The notes: a model not told the origin generated them from the sequence alone. Shown: positions 1-6,894, counted from the first letter of the stretch. The stretch is 11,186 nt of DNA from Alphaproteobacteria bacterium (GCA_017307315.1 JAFKFF010000110.1:1-11186), one strand, 5' to 3'. Made by a program: numbers and translations.

Positions 1-1
1 G

Positions 2-412
2 GGCGGCAAGCTGGCGCCGCAGCTGGCCGCGATCTATGTCGAGCCGGTGGCCGAGCGCGATGGCTATGAACTGCGCAACCAGCTGATCGACCTTCTGGGC
101 TCGGACGGGCGCGAGGCCGGCAAGATCTACAGGCTCAAGCTCACCATCAGCCAGGTCTCGAACGGCGTCACCTTGCAGAACGATGCCACCATCACCCGCT
201 ACAACGACACCGTCACCGCCACTTATGTCCTGACCGATGCGCGGGGAACCGAGATGACGCGGGGCAGCCAGACCAGCCTGGCTTCGTTCAACGTTTCGCG
301 CTCGCCCTATTCCTCGCTGGTGGTGCAGCAGGATGCCGACCGCCGCGCCGCCGACGATCTGGCCGAGCGCATCCGCATCGATCTGGGCGCCTATTTCGGC
401 GGACGGCGATGA
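2..412 (+). CDS. lptE: LptE, LPS-assembly lipoprotein, C-terminal part (5' end outside window)
   Basis: LptE is the outer-membrane lipoprotein that plugs the LptD barrel, so that lipopolysaccharide can be inserted into the outer leaflet. The frame is open from base 2; 136 residues are visible and the signal peptide with its lipobox cysteine lies upstream of the window. The visible part begins with the family's pattern of an 'IYVEPVAER' strand followed by 'LRNQLIDLL', then a beta-rich middle (YRLKLTISQVS, ATITRYNDTVTATYVL) and a C-terminal helix rich in Ala, Asp and Arg. An internal GTG at 47 could be mistaken for a start but lies in the middle of the first conserved strand. The stop overlaps the ATG of holA (ATGA). 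The lptE-holA order is common in alphaproteobacteria, where leuS usually comes first. Identification rests on motif recall and on this neighbour. Confidence 0.85.
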   Translation, partial: GGKLAPQLAAIYVEPVAERDGYELRNQLIDLLGSDGREAGKIYRLKLTISQVSNGVTLQNDATITRYNDTVTATYVLTDARGTEMTRGSQTSLASFNVSRSPYSSLVVQQDADRRAADDLAERIRIDLGAYFGGRR

Positions 413-1431
413 TCGTCAAGACGCAGGAGGCGGATCGTTTCGCTGCCAACCCGCCCAAGGATCTGCGCGCGGCGCTGGTGTTCGGCCCCGACGCCGGGCT
501 GGTGCAGGAACGCGCCGAGAAATTGCTCAAGAGCGTGGTGGCCGATCTTACCGATCCTTTCAACGTCGCCGATGTGAGCGAAAGCGTGCTTCTGTCCGAT
601 CCGGCGCGCTTGCAGGACGAGGCGGCGGCCATTTCCATGATGGGCGGGCGCCGGGTGGTGCGGGTGCGGGGCGCGGGCAACAATCTCGCCGATCTGTTCG
701 AGGCGTTCCTGGACGATCCCAAGGGCGACGCCCTGGTGGTGGTGGAAGCGGGCGACCTCGCCAAGGGCACGGGCCTGCGCAAGCTGTTCGAAAGCGACGG
801 CAAGGCCGCCGCCATCGCCTGCTATGCGGACACCGCCCGCAGCCTGGAAGATGTGGTGCGTGACACCTTGCGGGCGGCGGGCCTTTCCATCGCGCCGGAC
901 GCTTTGGCCGACGCGGTATCGCGTCTGGGCTCGGATCGGGGCGTGACGCGGCGCGAATTGGAAAAGCTGGCGCTTTATGCCCAGGGCCAGAAAAGCGTCG
1001 CGCTCGCGGACGTGCAGGCGGTGATGGGCGATGAAGCCGAAGCCCGCACCGAAGAGGCGTCCGACGCGGCCGGCAGCGGCGATTTCGCCCGCCTGGACCT
1101 GGCGCTGGAACGGCTTTGGGTCGCCGATACCTCGGTCGCCCAGATTCTGCGGGGCGCGATGGGGCATTTCCAGCGCCTCGCCACGGTGCGCGAACACGTC
1201 AATCGCGGCGAGCCGATGGAAACGGCGATCCGCAAGTTGCGTCCGCCGATCCATTTTTTGCGCGAGCAATCCTTCAAGGCCCAGGCCAATCGCTGGAGCG
1301 ACGACAGGCTGGCGGACGCGCTGGACATGCTGCTGGAAGCCGAGGCGCTCAGCCGCACCACGGCGGTGCCCGCCGAAGCGGTCTGCGGCCGCACCCTGAT
1401 GAACATCGCCGCCCTGGCGAAAGCGCGGTGA
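409..1431 (+). CDS. holA: DNA polymerase III subunit delta
   Basis: HolA is the delta subunit of the replicative clamp loader; it opens the beta sliding clamp. The protein has 340 residues, the usual length for the family. Visible features are '[17 protein letters not shown]' at 23-39, the degenerate nucleotide-binding-like N-terminal segment of delta; the '[13 protein letters not shown]' strand at about 76-88; '[18 protein letters not shown]' at 173-190, the conserved region of domain II; and an all-helical C-terminal domain (about 215-340) that forms the clamp-loader collar. The ATG at 409 overlaps the lptE stop in an ATGA, which implies translational coupling. It is followed after 7 nt by hisF, so lptE-holA-hisF are probably co-transcribed. 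No unusual features are seen. Confidence 0.95.
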   Translation: MIVKTQEADRFAANPPKDLRAALVFGPDAGLVQERAEKLLKSVVADLTDPFNVADVSESVLLSDPARLQDEAAAISMMGGRRVVRVRGAGNNLADLFEAFLDDPKGDALVVVEAGDLAKGTGLRKLFESDGKAAAIACYADTARSLEDVVRDTLRAAGLSIAPDALADAVSRLGSDRGVTRRELEKLALYAQGQKSVALADVQAVMGDEAEARTEEASDAAGSGDFARLDLALERLWVADTSVAQILRGAMGHFQRLATVREHVNRGEPMETAIRKLRPPIHFLREQSFKAQANRWSDDRLADALDMLLEAEALSRTTAVPAEAVCGRTLMNIAALAKAR

Positions 1432-1438
1432 TGGTTCC

Positions 1439-2212
1439 ATGCTGAAAGTCCGTGTCATCCCCTGCCTGGACGTGAAAGACGGCCGCGTCGTCAAGGGTGT
1501 CAATTTCGAGAAGCTGCGCGATGCCGGCGATCCGGTAGAGCAGGCGATCCTTTATGACGCGGCGGGCGCCGACGAACTTTGCTTCCTCGACATCACCGCC
1601 AGCCACGAGGCGCGCGGCACCTTGCTGGATGTGGTGCGGCGCACGGCGGAAGTCTGCTTCATGCCGCTCACGGTCGGCGGCGGCGTGCGCACATTGGAAG
1701 ACATCCGCGCCCTCCTGCTGGCGGGCGCCGACAAGGTCTCGATCAATACTGCGGCGGTGACGCGGCCCGAATTCGTGCGCGAGGCGGCGGAAAAATTCGG
1801 CAGCCAATGCATCGTGGCCGCGATCGACGCCAAAAAAGGCGCCGACGCGCAAAACGGTCCCGCTTTTGAAATCTTCACCCATGGTGGGCGCCGCGCCACC
1901 GGCATCGACGCCGTCGCCCATGCCAGGAAGCTGGTGGATTATGGCGCGGGCGAGATCCTGCTCACATCGATGGACCGCGATGGCACCAAATCGGGCTACG
2001 ACATTCCGCTCACCCGCGCCATCAGCGATGTGGTGCATGTGCCGGTGATCGCTTCGGGTGGCGTGGGCTCGCTGAACGATCTGGTCAAGGGCGTCACCGA
2101 AGGCCATGCCAGCGCGGTTCTGGCCGCTTCCATCTTCCATTTCGGCGAAGCCAGCATCGCCGACGCCAAGGCTGCGCTCGCCGCCGCGGGGCTGCCGGTG
2201 CGCGCCCCCTGA
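1439..2212 (+). CDS. hisF: Imidazole glycerol phosphate synthase cyclase subunit
   Basis: HisF takes ammonia made by HisH and converts PRFAR into imidazole glycerol phosphate plus AICAR, in the cytosolic histidine pathway. The 257-residue length is typical. The (beta/alpha)8 barrel is complete: '[15 protein letters not shown]' at 6-20 carries catalytic Asp11, 'LTVGGGVR' at 77-84 and 'SGGVGSL' near 203 are phosphate-binding loops, 'VAAIDAKKG' at 126-134 carries the second catalytic Asp130, and 'LTSMDRDGT' lies near 179. The start lies 7 nt after the holA stop and has no strong Shine-Dalgarno of its own, only a GGTGATGG spanning the holA end, so coupling to holA is likely. No hisH, hisA, hisE or other his gene is in view, although these often sit beside hisF. 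The family assignment is certain; the isolated position is the oddity. Confidence 0.97.
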   Translation: MLKVRVIPCLDVKDGRVVKGVNFEKLRDAGDPVEQAILYDAAGADELCFLDITASHEARGTLLDVVRRTAEVCFMPLTVGGGVRTLEDIRALLLAGADKVSINTAAVTRPEFVREAAEKFGSQCIVAAIDAKKGADAQNGPAFEIFTHGGRRATGIDAVAHARKLVDYGAGEILLTSMDRDGTKSGYDIPLTRAISDVVHVPVIASGGVGSLNDLVKGVTEGHASAVLAASIFHFGEASIADAKAALAAAGLPVRAP

Positions 2213-2216
2213 AGGC

Positions 2217-2250
2217 TTGCTTTCGCGCGGCCGCATCCTACAGTCGCGCG
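2217..2250 (+). promoter_or_regulatory. Candidate promoter for the CHAD gene, probably leaderless
   Basis: A TTGCTT (2217-2222) and a TACAGT (2239-2244) are separated by 16 nt. Transcription from this pair would start at about 2251-2252, which is the A of the ATG. No Shine-Dalgarno is visible between hisF and this start, which fits a leaderless message. The calls are by eye only. Confidence 0.45.
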
Positions 2251-2251
2251 C

Positions 2252-3205
2252 ATGGAAGAACCCGTCGTCATTCATTCGCTGTCGCGCGATGGCTTGGGTC
2301 CCGCCCAGCCGGTCAAGGCGCGGCCGGCGCGGATCAACCGCGCCATGCGGCCGGAAGACGTCTTCCGCGCCAGCCTGGCCGATTGCCTGGCCCAGATGAC
2401 GGCCAATATCGCGGTGCTGCGCGCCGGCCGCTCGGTCGAAGGCCTGCACCAGCTTCGCGTGGCGCTCAGGCGGCTGGAGGTGCTGCTCAAGGCTTTCGGC
2501 GAGGCGTTCCGCCAGGAATGGCTGGACGATCTTCGCGGCCGCGCCAAGATTCTTTCCAGCCGGCTTGGCCCTGCCCGCGATCTGGACGTCTTCATCGGTC
2601 ACCTGCTGGATGCACCGGCGGCGGAAGGCGATGAAGAGGCTTTCGACGCCTTGCGGGCCCGCATGGAAGAGATGCGCGAAAAAGCCTGGAAGCAGGTGGC
2701 CGCCTCGGTCACCGGCGCCGACTTCGCGCTTTTCGCGGAAGACATCGCCGCGCTGGCGCATTCGCGTCTTCCTCTGGCGCGGGACGAGCGGCTAGACCGC
2801 GTCGCGGCCCGCCTGCTGGATCGCCAGCAGAAGCGGGCGCGCAAACGGGGCCGCAAGGCCAAAAGCGGCGAGGAAGGCGATCTCCACCGCCTGCGCATCG
2901 CGCTCAAGAAGCTGCGCTATACCGCCGAATTCCTGGCCCCGCTTTATCCGAGGAAAAAGGTGCGCCGCTATGTGAAAAAGCTGCGCGGGCTTCAGGAGGA
3001 CCTGGGCGCGATCAACGATATCGCCCATGCCCGCGCCACCATGGCGGCGGTGCTGCGCGAAGCCGAAGGCAAGCGTGCCCATCCGGGGGCGCGCTATGCC
3101 GCGGGCGTGATCGCCGGCTGGTACCGGGCGCGCCGGCCCCAGATCGCGCGCCAGGCGCTGAAGCGCTGGAAGCGCTTCGCCAAACTCAAGCCGTTCTGGG
3201 TCTGA
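2252..3205 (+). CDS. CHAD domain protein (putative polyphosphate-binding)
   Basis: CHAD (conserved histidine alpha-helical domain) proteins are basic helical bundles; characterised members bind inorganic polyphosphate. This protein has 317 residues. After an unstructured-looking N-terminus of about 32 residues it shows the two pseudo-symmetric halves of the domain. The first has 'GLHQLRVALRRLEVLLK' (64-80) and 'LGPARDLDVF' (105-114). The second has 'LHRLRIALKKLRYTAEFL' (211-228) and 'LQEDLGAINDIAHAR' (247-261). The Arg/Lys-rich helices (for example 191-204 and 233-245) would line the anion-binding pore. No CYTH (triphosphate tunnel) domain is fused, although that is common in the family. The start follows a promoter-like box directly and lacks a Shine-Dalgarno. 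Its last 20 nt overlap the end of the convergent histidine phosphatase gene. The domain is clear; the physiological role is inferred only from the family. Confidence 0.9.
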   Translation: MEEPVVIHSLSRDGLGPAQPVKARPARINRAMRPEDVFRASLADCLAQMTANIAVLRAGRSVEGLHQLRVALRRLEVLLKAFGEAFRQEWLDDLRGRAKILSSRLGPARDLDVFIGHLLDAPAAEGDEEAFDALRARMEEMREKAWKQVAASVTGADFALFAEDIAALAHSRLPLARDERLDRVAARLLDRQQKRARKRGRKAKSGEEGDLHRLRIALKKLRYTAEFLAPLYPRKKVRRYVKKLRGLQEDLGAINDIAHARATMAAVLREAEGKRAHPGARYAAGVIAGWYRARRPQIARQALKRWKRFAKLKPFWV

Positions 3206-3785
3206 GCGGGAATTCCACATTCAAGGCGGCGAGGCTGGGCGTGCCGTCGGGAGCAAGCCCCAGCACCAGCACTTTGCCCACGTCCAGGTCCGGCGGCATC
3301 GGCGTTGCCATGTCCCAGCCGCTCGCCAATGTATAAGCGGCGCGCACCACGCCCAGATGCGCCACGGCGATGGCGTCGCCCTCGCCCTTCGCCACATCCT
3401 TGAGAAACGCTGCGACGCGGGCATGCAGTTCTCCGGTGGATTCCCCGCCCGGCGGGCGGAAGGCAAGGCCGGCGCCGGCGCGCGCGAAGGCATCCTCGCC
3501 ATCGCGCGCCAGAATGCCGTCGCGGCTCAGCCCCTCCCATTCGCCCCAATTCTGCTCCATCAGCCGCGCATCCCACTGCGCATCGACAAGGCCCAGCGCT
3601 TCGGCGGTCTGGCGCGCCCGCCGCGACGTGCTGACGAAAACCCGCGCCTTGCCGAAAGGCGGCGGCGGCAACAGTCCGCGCATTTTCTCCAGCCCTTCGT
3701 CGCTCAGGGGAATGTCGATATGGCCCTGAATGCGGCCCTGCGCATTCCAAAGCGTGGGACCGTGGCGGAGAAAGGCGATCCTCAA
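3186..3785 (-). CDS. Histidine phosphatase family (phosphoglycerate mutase-like) protein
   Basis: This is a member of the branch-1 histidine phosphatases, which transfer a phosphoryl group through a phospho-histidine. The protein has 199 residues. The signature 'FLRHGPTLWN' (5-14) gives Arg7 and nucleophile His8; 'STSRRARQTAEAL' (52-64) holds the second catalytic Arg; 'LMEQNWGEWEG' (75-85) holds acid Glu77; 'AVAHLGVVRA' (140-149) gives His143. The substrate cannot be read from sequence: phosphoglycerate mutase, alpha-ribazole phosphatase (CobC) and broad-specificity phosphatases share these motifs, and no cobalamin gene is near. The start is TTG at 3785-3783 and overlaps the xth stop (TTGA). 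A GGAG lies 8 nt upstream inside xth, so it is probably translated by coupling from xth. Its 3' end overlaps the convergent CHAD gene by 20 nt. Confidence 0.88.
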   Translation of the reverse strand: MRIAFLRHGPTLWNAQGRIQGHIDIPLSDEGLEKMRGLLPPPPFGKARVFVSTSRRARQTAEALGLVDAQWDARLMEQNWGEWEGLSRDGILARDGEDAFARAGAGLAFRPPGGESTGELHARVAAFLKDVAKGEGDAIAVAHLGVVRAAYTLASGWDMATPMPPDLDVGKVLVLGLAPDGTPSLAALNVEFPLRPRTA

Positions 3786-4576
3786 ACCTCAATCTCCACG
3801 ATCACCGGTACATGGTCGGAGGCTTTCTGCCAGCCGCGCATTTTCTTGAGGATGGTCTGGGATTTGAGCGCGCCCTTCAGCCCCGGGCTGAGCCAGACAT
3901 GATCCAGGCGCCGGCCGCGATCCGATGCTTCCCAATCGGCGGCGCGATAACTCCACCAGGAATAAATTTTTTCGTGCGGCGGAATGAAGGCGCGTGTCGC
4001 GTCGCTCCATTCGAACGCGGCCTGCGCTTCGCCCAGAAGCCGCGTTTCGACCGGCGTGTGGCTCACCACGTCGAGCAACTGCTTGTGGCTCCAGACATCG
4101 TTTTCCAGCGGCGCCACGTTCAAATCGCCCATCAGCATCACGGGGTTCTTCCGCTGGGCCTTGCGCCGGCCGAACACTTTCTCCATCTCCGCCAGGAAGT
4201 GCAGCTTGTGGGCGAATTTGTCGTTCTTCGCCGGATCGGGGATGTCGCCGCCCGCGGGCACATAGAAATTGTGCAGCTCCAGCCCGTTCTCGAAGGTCAC
4301 GCCCATGTGGCGGGCATGGCCCTCGCGGCAGAAATCCTGGCTGCCGGTCTTCTTGAAAGGCAGGCGCGAGAGCACCGCCACCCCGTGATAGGCCTTCTGG
4401 CCATGGATCGCCTGATGCTCGTAGCCCAGCTTGGCCAGGGGCGCTCTGGGGAAGAGTTCATTGATGACCTTGGTCTCCTGCAGGCACAGCACGTCGGGCT
4501 GATGCTCCCGCAAAAAGCGGGTCACCAGGTTGATCCGGTGGCGCACCGAATTGACGTTCCAGGTGGCGATTTTCAT
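3782..4576 (-). CDS. xth: Exonuclease III family AP endonuclease
   Basis: XthA-type enzymes cleave DNA 5' of abasic sites and act as 3'-5' exonuclease and 3'-phosphatase in base excision repair. With the start at MKIATWNVNS the protein has 264 residues, close to E. coli exonuclease III. The metal and catalytic residues are all present: Asn7, Glu34 ('CLQETK'), Tyr105 ('HNFYVPAGG'), Asp151 and Asn153 ('GDLNVAPLENDVW'), Asp225 ('RLDHVWLS') and the terminal Asp254-His255 ('SDHVPV'). An in-frame ATG at 4594 would add six residues (MGGLQE). I prefer the ATG at 4576, because GGAGGG lies 9 nt upstream of it and the family starts with this strand. It is the first gene of a two-gene minus-strand operon with the histidine phosphatase. 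The upstream region is shared, divergently, with the 42-residue membrane protein. Confidence 0.95.
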   Translation of the reverse strand: MKIATWNVNSVRHRINLVTRFLREHQPDVLCLQETKVINELFPRAPLAKLGYEHQAIHGQKAYHGVAVLSRLPFKKTGSQDFCREGHARHMGVTFENGLELHNFYVPAGGDIPDPAKNDKFAHKLHFLAEMEKVFGRRKAQRKNPVMLMGDLNVAPLENDVWSHKQLLDVVSHTPVETRLLGEAQAAFEWSDATRAFIPPHEKIYSWWSYRAADWEASDRGRRLDHVWLSPGLKGALKSQTILKKMRGWQKASDHVPVIVEIEV

Positions 4577-4629
4577 TTCCTGCAACCCTCCCATGTTGCA
4601 ACTGCGTAATCACTGGATTGGGGCAAGAA

Positions 4630-4648
4630 ATTATATTTCTCTATTATA
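4630..4648 (-). promoter_or_regulatory. Candidate -10 boxes for xth
   Basis: On the minus strand TATAAT occurs twice, at 4648-4643 and 4635-4630, in a local AT-rich tract. They lie 54-72 nt upstream of the preferred xth start. No convincing -35 hexamer stands 16-18 nt upstream of either, so which box is used, if any, is uncertain. Confidence 0.35.
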
Positions 4649-4673
4649 GAACAATGGCTTAGTACAAATATTG

Positions 4674-4690
4674 ACGCAATAATGTTGCGT
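4674..4690. repeat. Perfect 6-bp inverted repeat (possible operator)
   Basis: ACGCAA and TTGCGT (4674-4679 and 4685-4690) are perfect inverted arms around TAATG. The repeat lies in the AT-rich divergent region between xth and the 42-residue ORF, about 20 nt upstream of the candidate -35 box of the latter. The size and symmetry suit a dimeric repressor or activator, but no regulator is identified. Confidence 0.4.
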
Positions 4691-4707
4691 AAGGTTAGGA
4701 AAACCTT
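4691..4707. repeat. Second perfect 6-bp inverted repeat (possible operator)
   Basis: AAGGTT (4691-4696) and AACCTT (4702-4707) are perfect inverted arms around AGGAA. It abuts the previous palindrome and ends 3 nt before the TTGAAG -35 candidate, so a bound protein would touch RNA polymerase. Confidence 0.4.
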
Positions 4708-4710
4708 CTC

Positions 4711-4738
4711 TTGAAGCAATCCGTACACGGCATATATT
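4711..4738 (+). promoter_or_regulatory. Candidate promoter for the 42-residue membrane protein
   Basis: TTGAAG (4711-4716) and TATATT (4733-4738) are separated by 16 nt, a good match to a housekeeping promoter. Transcription would begin near 4745, giving a leader of about 50 nt. This leader contains a 6-bp hairpin, GGCTCC (4753-4758) with GGAGCC (4769-4774), and then a strong Shine-Dalgarno. Confidence 0.5.
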
Positions 4739-4795
4739 GCAGTGCAGCGTAGGGCTCCGAATGGTTCTGGAGCCGGATTGTCGAGGGAGTATCCC

Positions 4796-4924
4796 ATGAG
4801 TGTTCTTAGCAAACCCGTTGAAGCCAGCACCAAGCTCGGCAGCTATATCGTCGAAGGCCTGACCGGTGTCCTGATCCTTCTAAGCGCCGTTCTGGCGGCT
4901 GCCACGGTCGCCGTCGTCGTCTGA
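4796..4924 (+). CDS. Small single-span membrane protein, 42 residues, function unknown
   Basis: I do not recognise this protein. It has a polar N-terminus ([15 protein letters not shown]), then a hydrophobic stretch from about residue 21 to the C-terminal VVV that is long enough to cross the inner membrane once. There is no cysteine and no obvious signal-peptidase site. Support for it being real is good: GAGGGAG lies 6 nt before the ATG, a promoter-like pair lies about 60 nt upstream, and the ORF stands alone after about 200 nt of AT-rich control DNA. Its last 45 nt overlap the 3' end of the convergent tsaD, which constrains the sequence there and means the two transcripts are antisense at their tails. 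Possible roles are a small membrane regulator or a membrane-active peptide; nothing in the sequence decides between them. Confidence 0.65.
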   Translation: MSVLSKPVEASTKLGSYIVEGLTGVLILLSAVLAAATVAVVV

Positions 4925-5953
4925 CCGATCCAGCGGCCATCTCGCCTTGGGGCTGAATTCGAGCGGATCGCGCCTCCCGAGCGCGAACCGCTCCAGCCCC
5001 GCCCAGGCGATCATGGCCGCGTTGTCGGTGCAGTATCTGGGCGGCGGCACGCGGATCTCAAAGCCGTGGCTCTCCGCCAGTTCGGCCAGTGCCGCGCCGA
5101 TGGCGGCATTGGCGGCAACCCCGCCCGCCACCACCAAGGTGGGACGGGCCGCATCGGGAAAGTCGTCGCGGAACCGCGCCAGGGCGCGGGCCGTGCGGTC
5201 GCAGAGAATGTCGATCGCCGCCGCCTGAAACGACGCGCAGGCGTCATCGACATCGATTTCGTCCTGCGCCGCCAGCTGGCGCACCGCCGTCTTCAAGCCG
5301 GAAAAGGAAAAGTCCATTCCCGCGCGACCCAGCAACGGCCGCGGCAGGGAATAGGCGCGCGGATTGCCTCGCGCGGCATGCGCTTCCACATTCGGGCCGC
5401 CGGGATAGGGCAGGCCCAGAATCTTGGCGGTCTTGTCGAAGGCTTCGCCCACCGCATCGTCCATGGTGGTGCCGTAAAGCCGGTATTGTTCCGGGCCCGC
5501 CGCCGCCAGAAGCTGGCAATGGCCACCCGACACCAGAAGCAGCAGGAAGGGAAAGTCCACGCCATGCGTCAGGCGGGCCGTCAGCGCATGGCCGGCCAGA
5601 TGATTGACCGCGATCAGCGGCTTTGCTTGCGACAAGGCCAGCGCCTTGGCGGTGGTCAGGCCCACCATCACCCCGCCGATCAGGCCGGGCCCTGCGGTGG
5701 CAGCCACCGCATCGACATCGGCGAGCTTGATAGCCGCATCCTTCAAGGCGCGCGCGATCAACCCGTCCAGGATTTCCAGATGCGCCCGGCTGGCAATTTC
5801 CGGCACCACCCCGCCATAAGGCGCGTGCGCTTCGGTCTGGCTGAACACCACATTCGACAGAATCGCGCCGGGCCCGGGCGGAAAGCCCCGCACCACGGCG
5901 GCGGCGGTCTCGTCGCAGCTGGTCTCCAGGCCTAATATCGTCAGGCTATTCAA
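4880..5953 (-). CDS. tsaD: tRNA N6-adenosine threonylcarbamoyltransferase
   Basis: TsaD transfers the threonylcarbamoyl group made by TsaC onto A37 of ANN-decoding tRNAs, acting with TsaB and TsaE to form t6A. The protein has 357 residues. The ASKHA-fold motifs are complete: '[15 protein letters not shown]' at 7-21, '[11 protein letters not shown]' at 88-98, the metal ligands His118 and His122 in 'VNHLAGH' (116-122), 'VSGGHCQL' at 141-148, '[11 protein letters not shown]' at 164-174, 'GGVAAN' at 277-282, and metal ligand Asp310 in '[12 protein letters not shown]'. The start appears to be TTG at 5953: an in-frame TAA lies only a few codons upstream and no ATG or GTG precedes the first strand. 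AAAGGGA stands about 10 nt upstream. The last 16 or so residues (after 'RWPLDR') are an acidic, non-conserved tail where the gene overlaps the small ORF. It is divergent from hemD. Confidence 0.96.
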   Translation of the reverse strand: MNSLTILGLETSCDETAAAVVRGFPPGPGAILSNVVFSQTEAHAPYGGVVPEIASRAHLEILDGLIARALKDAAIKLADVDAVAATAGPGLIGGVMVGLTTAKALALSQAKPLIAVNHLAGHALTARLTHGVDFPFLLLLVSGGHCQLLAAAGPEQYRLYGTTMDDAVGEAFDKTAKILGLPYPGGPNVEAHAARGNPRAYSLPRPLLGRAGMDFSFSGLKTAVRQLAAQDEIDVDDACASFQAAAIDILCDRTARALARFRDDFPDAARPTLVVAGGVAANAAIGAALAELAESHGFEIRVPPPRYCTDNAAMIAWAGLERFALGRRDPLEFSPKARWPLDRSDDDGDRGSRQNGA

Positions 5954-6022
5954 GTTCCGCCGGTCCCTTTAAGAGCTACTCCTCTAGACCAGCGGCACGA
6001 ATTGCGAAAGTGATGCGCTTCC
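5954..6022. promoter_or_regulatory. tsaD-hemD divergent intergenic region
   Basis: These 69 nt must hold the control signals for both tsaD (minus) and hemD (plus). By eye I cannot assign convincing -35/-10 pairs in either direction. CTCTAGAC near 5982-5989 is the only -10-like element on the hemD side, and hemD lacks a clear Shine-Dalgarno. Confidence 0.4.
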
Positions 6023-6715
6023 ATGCGGATTCTGGTGACCCGGCCGGCCGAGGATGGTGCGGATATCGCGCGCCGGCTTGGCGATTTGGGACATGACGCG
6101 CTGCTGGCGCCGCTGCTGCAGGTCCGTTTTTCCGATGGCGAAGCGCTTGCGCTTGACGACGTTCAGGCCCTGCTCGCGACCAGCGCCAATGGCGTGCGCG
6201 CCTTGAGCAGGCGGACAGAGCGGCGCGATCTTCCGCTGTTCGCGGTCGGCCCGCAGACGGCGGCGGCGGCGGCGAAAGCCGGTTTCCTCCGTGTACGGAA
6301 TGCTGATGGCGATGCCGTGGCGCTGGCCGAAGCGGTGTCGCAATGGGCCGATCCGGGGGCGGGTTCCTTGTTGCACGCGGCCGGCGCGGACGGCGGCGGC
6401 TGGCTGGCGGGGGCGCTGACCGCAAAAGGCTTCACGGTGCGGCGGGAAAATCTCTACCGCGTGGACACGGCAACGACTTTGCCCGACGAAGCCATCCGCG
6501 CCTTGCACCAAGGCCAGGTGCAGGCGGCGCTGTTCTTCTCGCCCCGCAGTGCCCAGGTCTTTGCCGCCTGCGCCCGGCGGGCGGAACTTTCGCTGGCCCA
6601 AGTCATCGCCGTGTGCATCAGCGCCAACACCGCGCGCGGCCTGGACGGGCTTTCCTTCGCGGATCTTCGGATCGCGGCGGCGCCCAATCAGGCGGCGCTT
6701 CTGGCCTGTCTTTAA
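6023..6715 (+). CDS. hemD: Uroporphyrinogen-III synthase
   Basis: HemD closes hydroxymethylbilane with D-ring inversion to give uroporphyrinogen III, the branch-point of heme, siroheme and cobalamin synthesis. The protein has 230 residues, about normal. Sequence identity between HemD proteins is low, but the pattern is there: 'ILVTRPAEDG' (3-12), 'LATSANGVRAL' (51-61), 'FAVGPQTAAAA' (73-83), the linker 'VRRENLYRV' (139-147), 'AALFFSPRSAQVFA' (168-181) and 'VCISANTARGL' (197-207), which are the two alternating Rossmann-like domains. The neighbour tsaD supports the call, since in many alphaproteobacteria tsaD is divergent from hemC-hemD. Here hemC is not between them. Downstream, after about 107 nt, lies a strong terminator. 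No mitofilin-like gene follows, although one often does. Confidence 0.9.
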   Translation: MRILVTRPAEDGADIARRLGDLGHDALLAPLLQVRFSDGEALALDDVQALLATSANGVRALSRRTERRDLPLFAVGPQTAAAAAKAGFLRVRNADGDAVALAEAVSQWADPGAGSLLHAAGADGGGWLAGALTAKGFTVRRENLYRVDTATTLPDEAIRALHQGQVQAALFFSPRSAQVFAACARRAELSLAQVIAVCISANTARGLDGLSFADLRIAAAPNQAALLACL

Positions 6716-6736
6716 GGCCCCGTTAAGGGCCCCTGT

Positions 6737-6755
6737 GTACAACCAATAATTGTAC
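6737..6755. repeat. Inverted repeat GTACAA/TTGTAC
   Basis: Perfect 6-bp arms at 6737-6742 and 6750-6755 flank a 7-nt AT-rich spacer, 21 nt after the hemD stop. It has no T-run and is too AU-rich to terminate, so it is more likely a protein site or chance. It would sit just upstream of the possible small RNA. Confidence 0.3.
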
Positions 6756-6759
6756 TAGA

Positions 6760-6860
6760 CGTGACTAGCTTCCCTTGGTTGATCCCGGACCACCCCCGGC
6801 ACCCGGATATCAGCCGAACCTGGAGCGGATGGCGGGTCTCCGCCATCCGCTCAATTTTTT
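6760..6860 (+). ncRNA. Possible small RNA or structured hemD 3' UTR
   Basis: The stretch between hemD and the next gene has no plausible ORF, and it can fold. GGTT-GAT at 6777-6783 can pair with ATC-AACC at 6809-6811/6817-6820. Inside this, the C-rich segment ACCACCC (6789-6795) is presented as a loop between CCGG arms, and the perfect terminator hairpin closes the 3' end. C-rich loops facing Shine-Dalgarno sequences are known in alphaproteobacterial sRNAs. I see no clear promoter of its own, so it may equally be the hemD 3' UTR or a processed fragment of it. The 5' end given is a guess. Confidence 0.3.
6823..6860 (+). terminator. Strong Rho-independent terminator
   Basis: A perfect 13-bp stem, GAGCGGATGGCGG (6823-6835) with CCGCCATCCGCTC (6840-6852), has a 4-nt loop GTCT and is followed by AATTTTTT. 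It terminates + strand transcription from hemD or from a small RNA. The opposite side lacks a T-run, so it acts in one direction. Confidence 0.9.
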
Positions 6861-6865
6861 GAGGC

Positions 6866-6894
6866 TTGACCGGTCCCCGCCGCTCGGCCACGTC
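6866..6894 (+). promoter_or_regulatory. Candidate housekeeping promoter for the 102-residue ORF
   Basis: TTGACCG (6866-6872), a 14-nt spacer and GCCACGTC (6887-6894) match the Caulobacter housekeeping form TTGACSS-N10-14-GCTANAWC except at two positions in the -10 part. The ATG follows 9 nt later, so the transcript would have almost no leader. The placement directly after a terminator fits a fresh start of transcription. Confidence 0.45.

Noticed and set aside
391..1503. 370-codon minus-strand open frame over holA
   Set aside because: Antisense shadow of holA with the same biased composition and no motif.
1349..2761. 470-codon open frame on the minus strand over hisF and the CHAD gene
   Set aside because: It is the antisense shadow of two well-supported genes in GC-rich DNA; its composition (Arg, Gly, Ala, His) matches no family.
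5066..5935. 289-codon plus-strand frame over tsaD
   Set aside because: tsaD carries all catalytic motifs on the other strand, so this is a shadow.
6716..6733. GGCCC/GGGCC inverted repeat as the hemD terminator
   Set aside because: The stem is only 5 bp and no T-run follows; the perfect hairpin at 6823-6852 is the real terminator.
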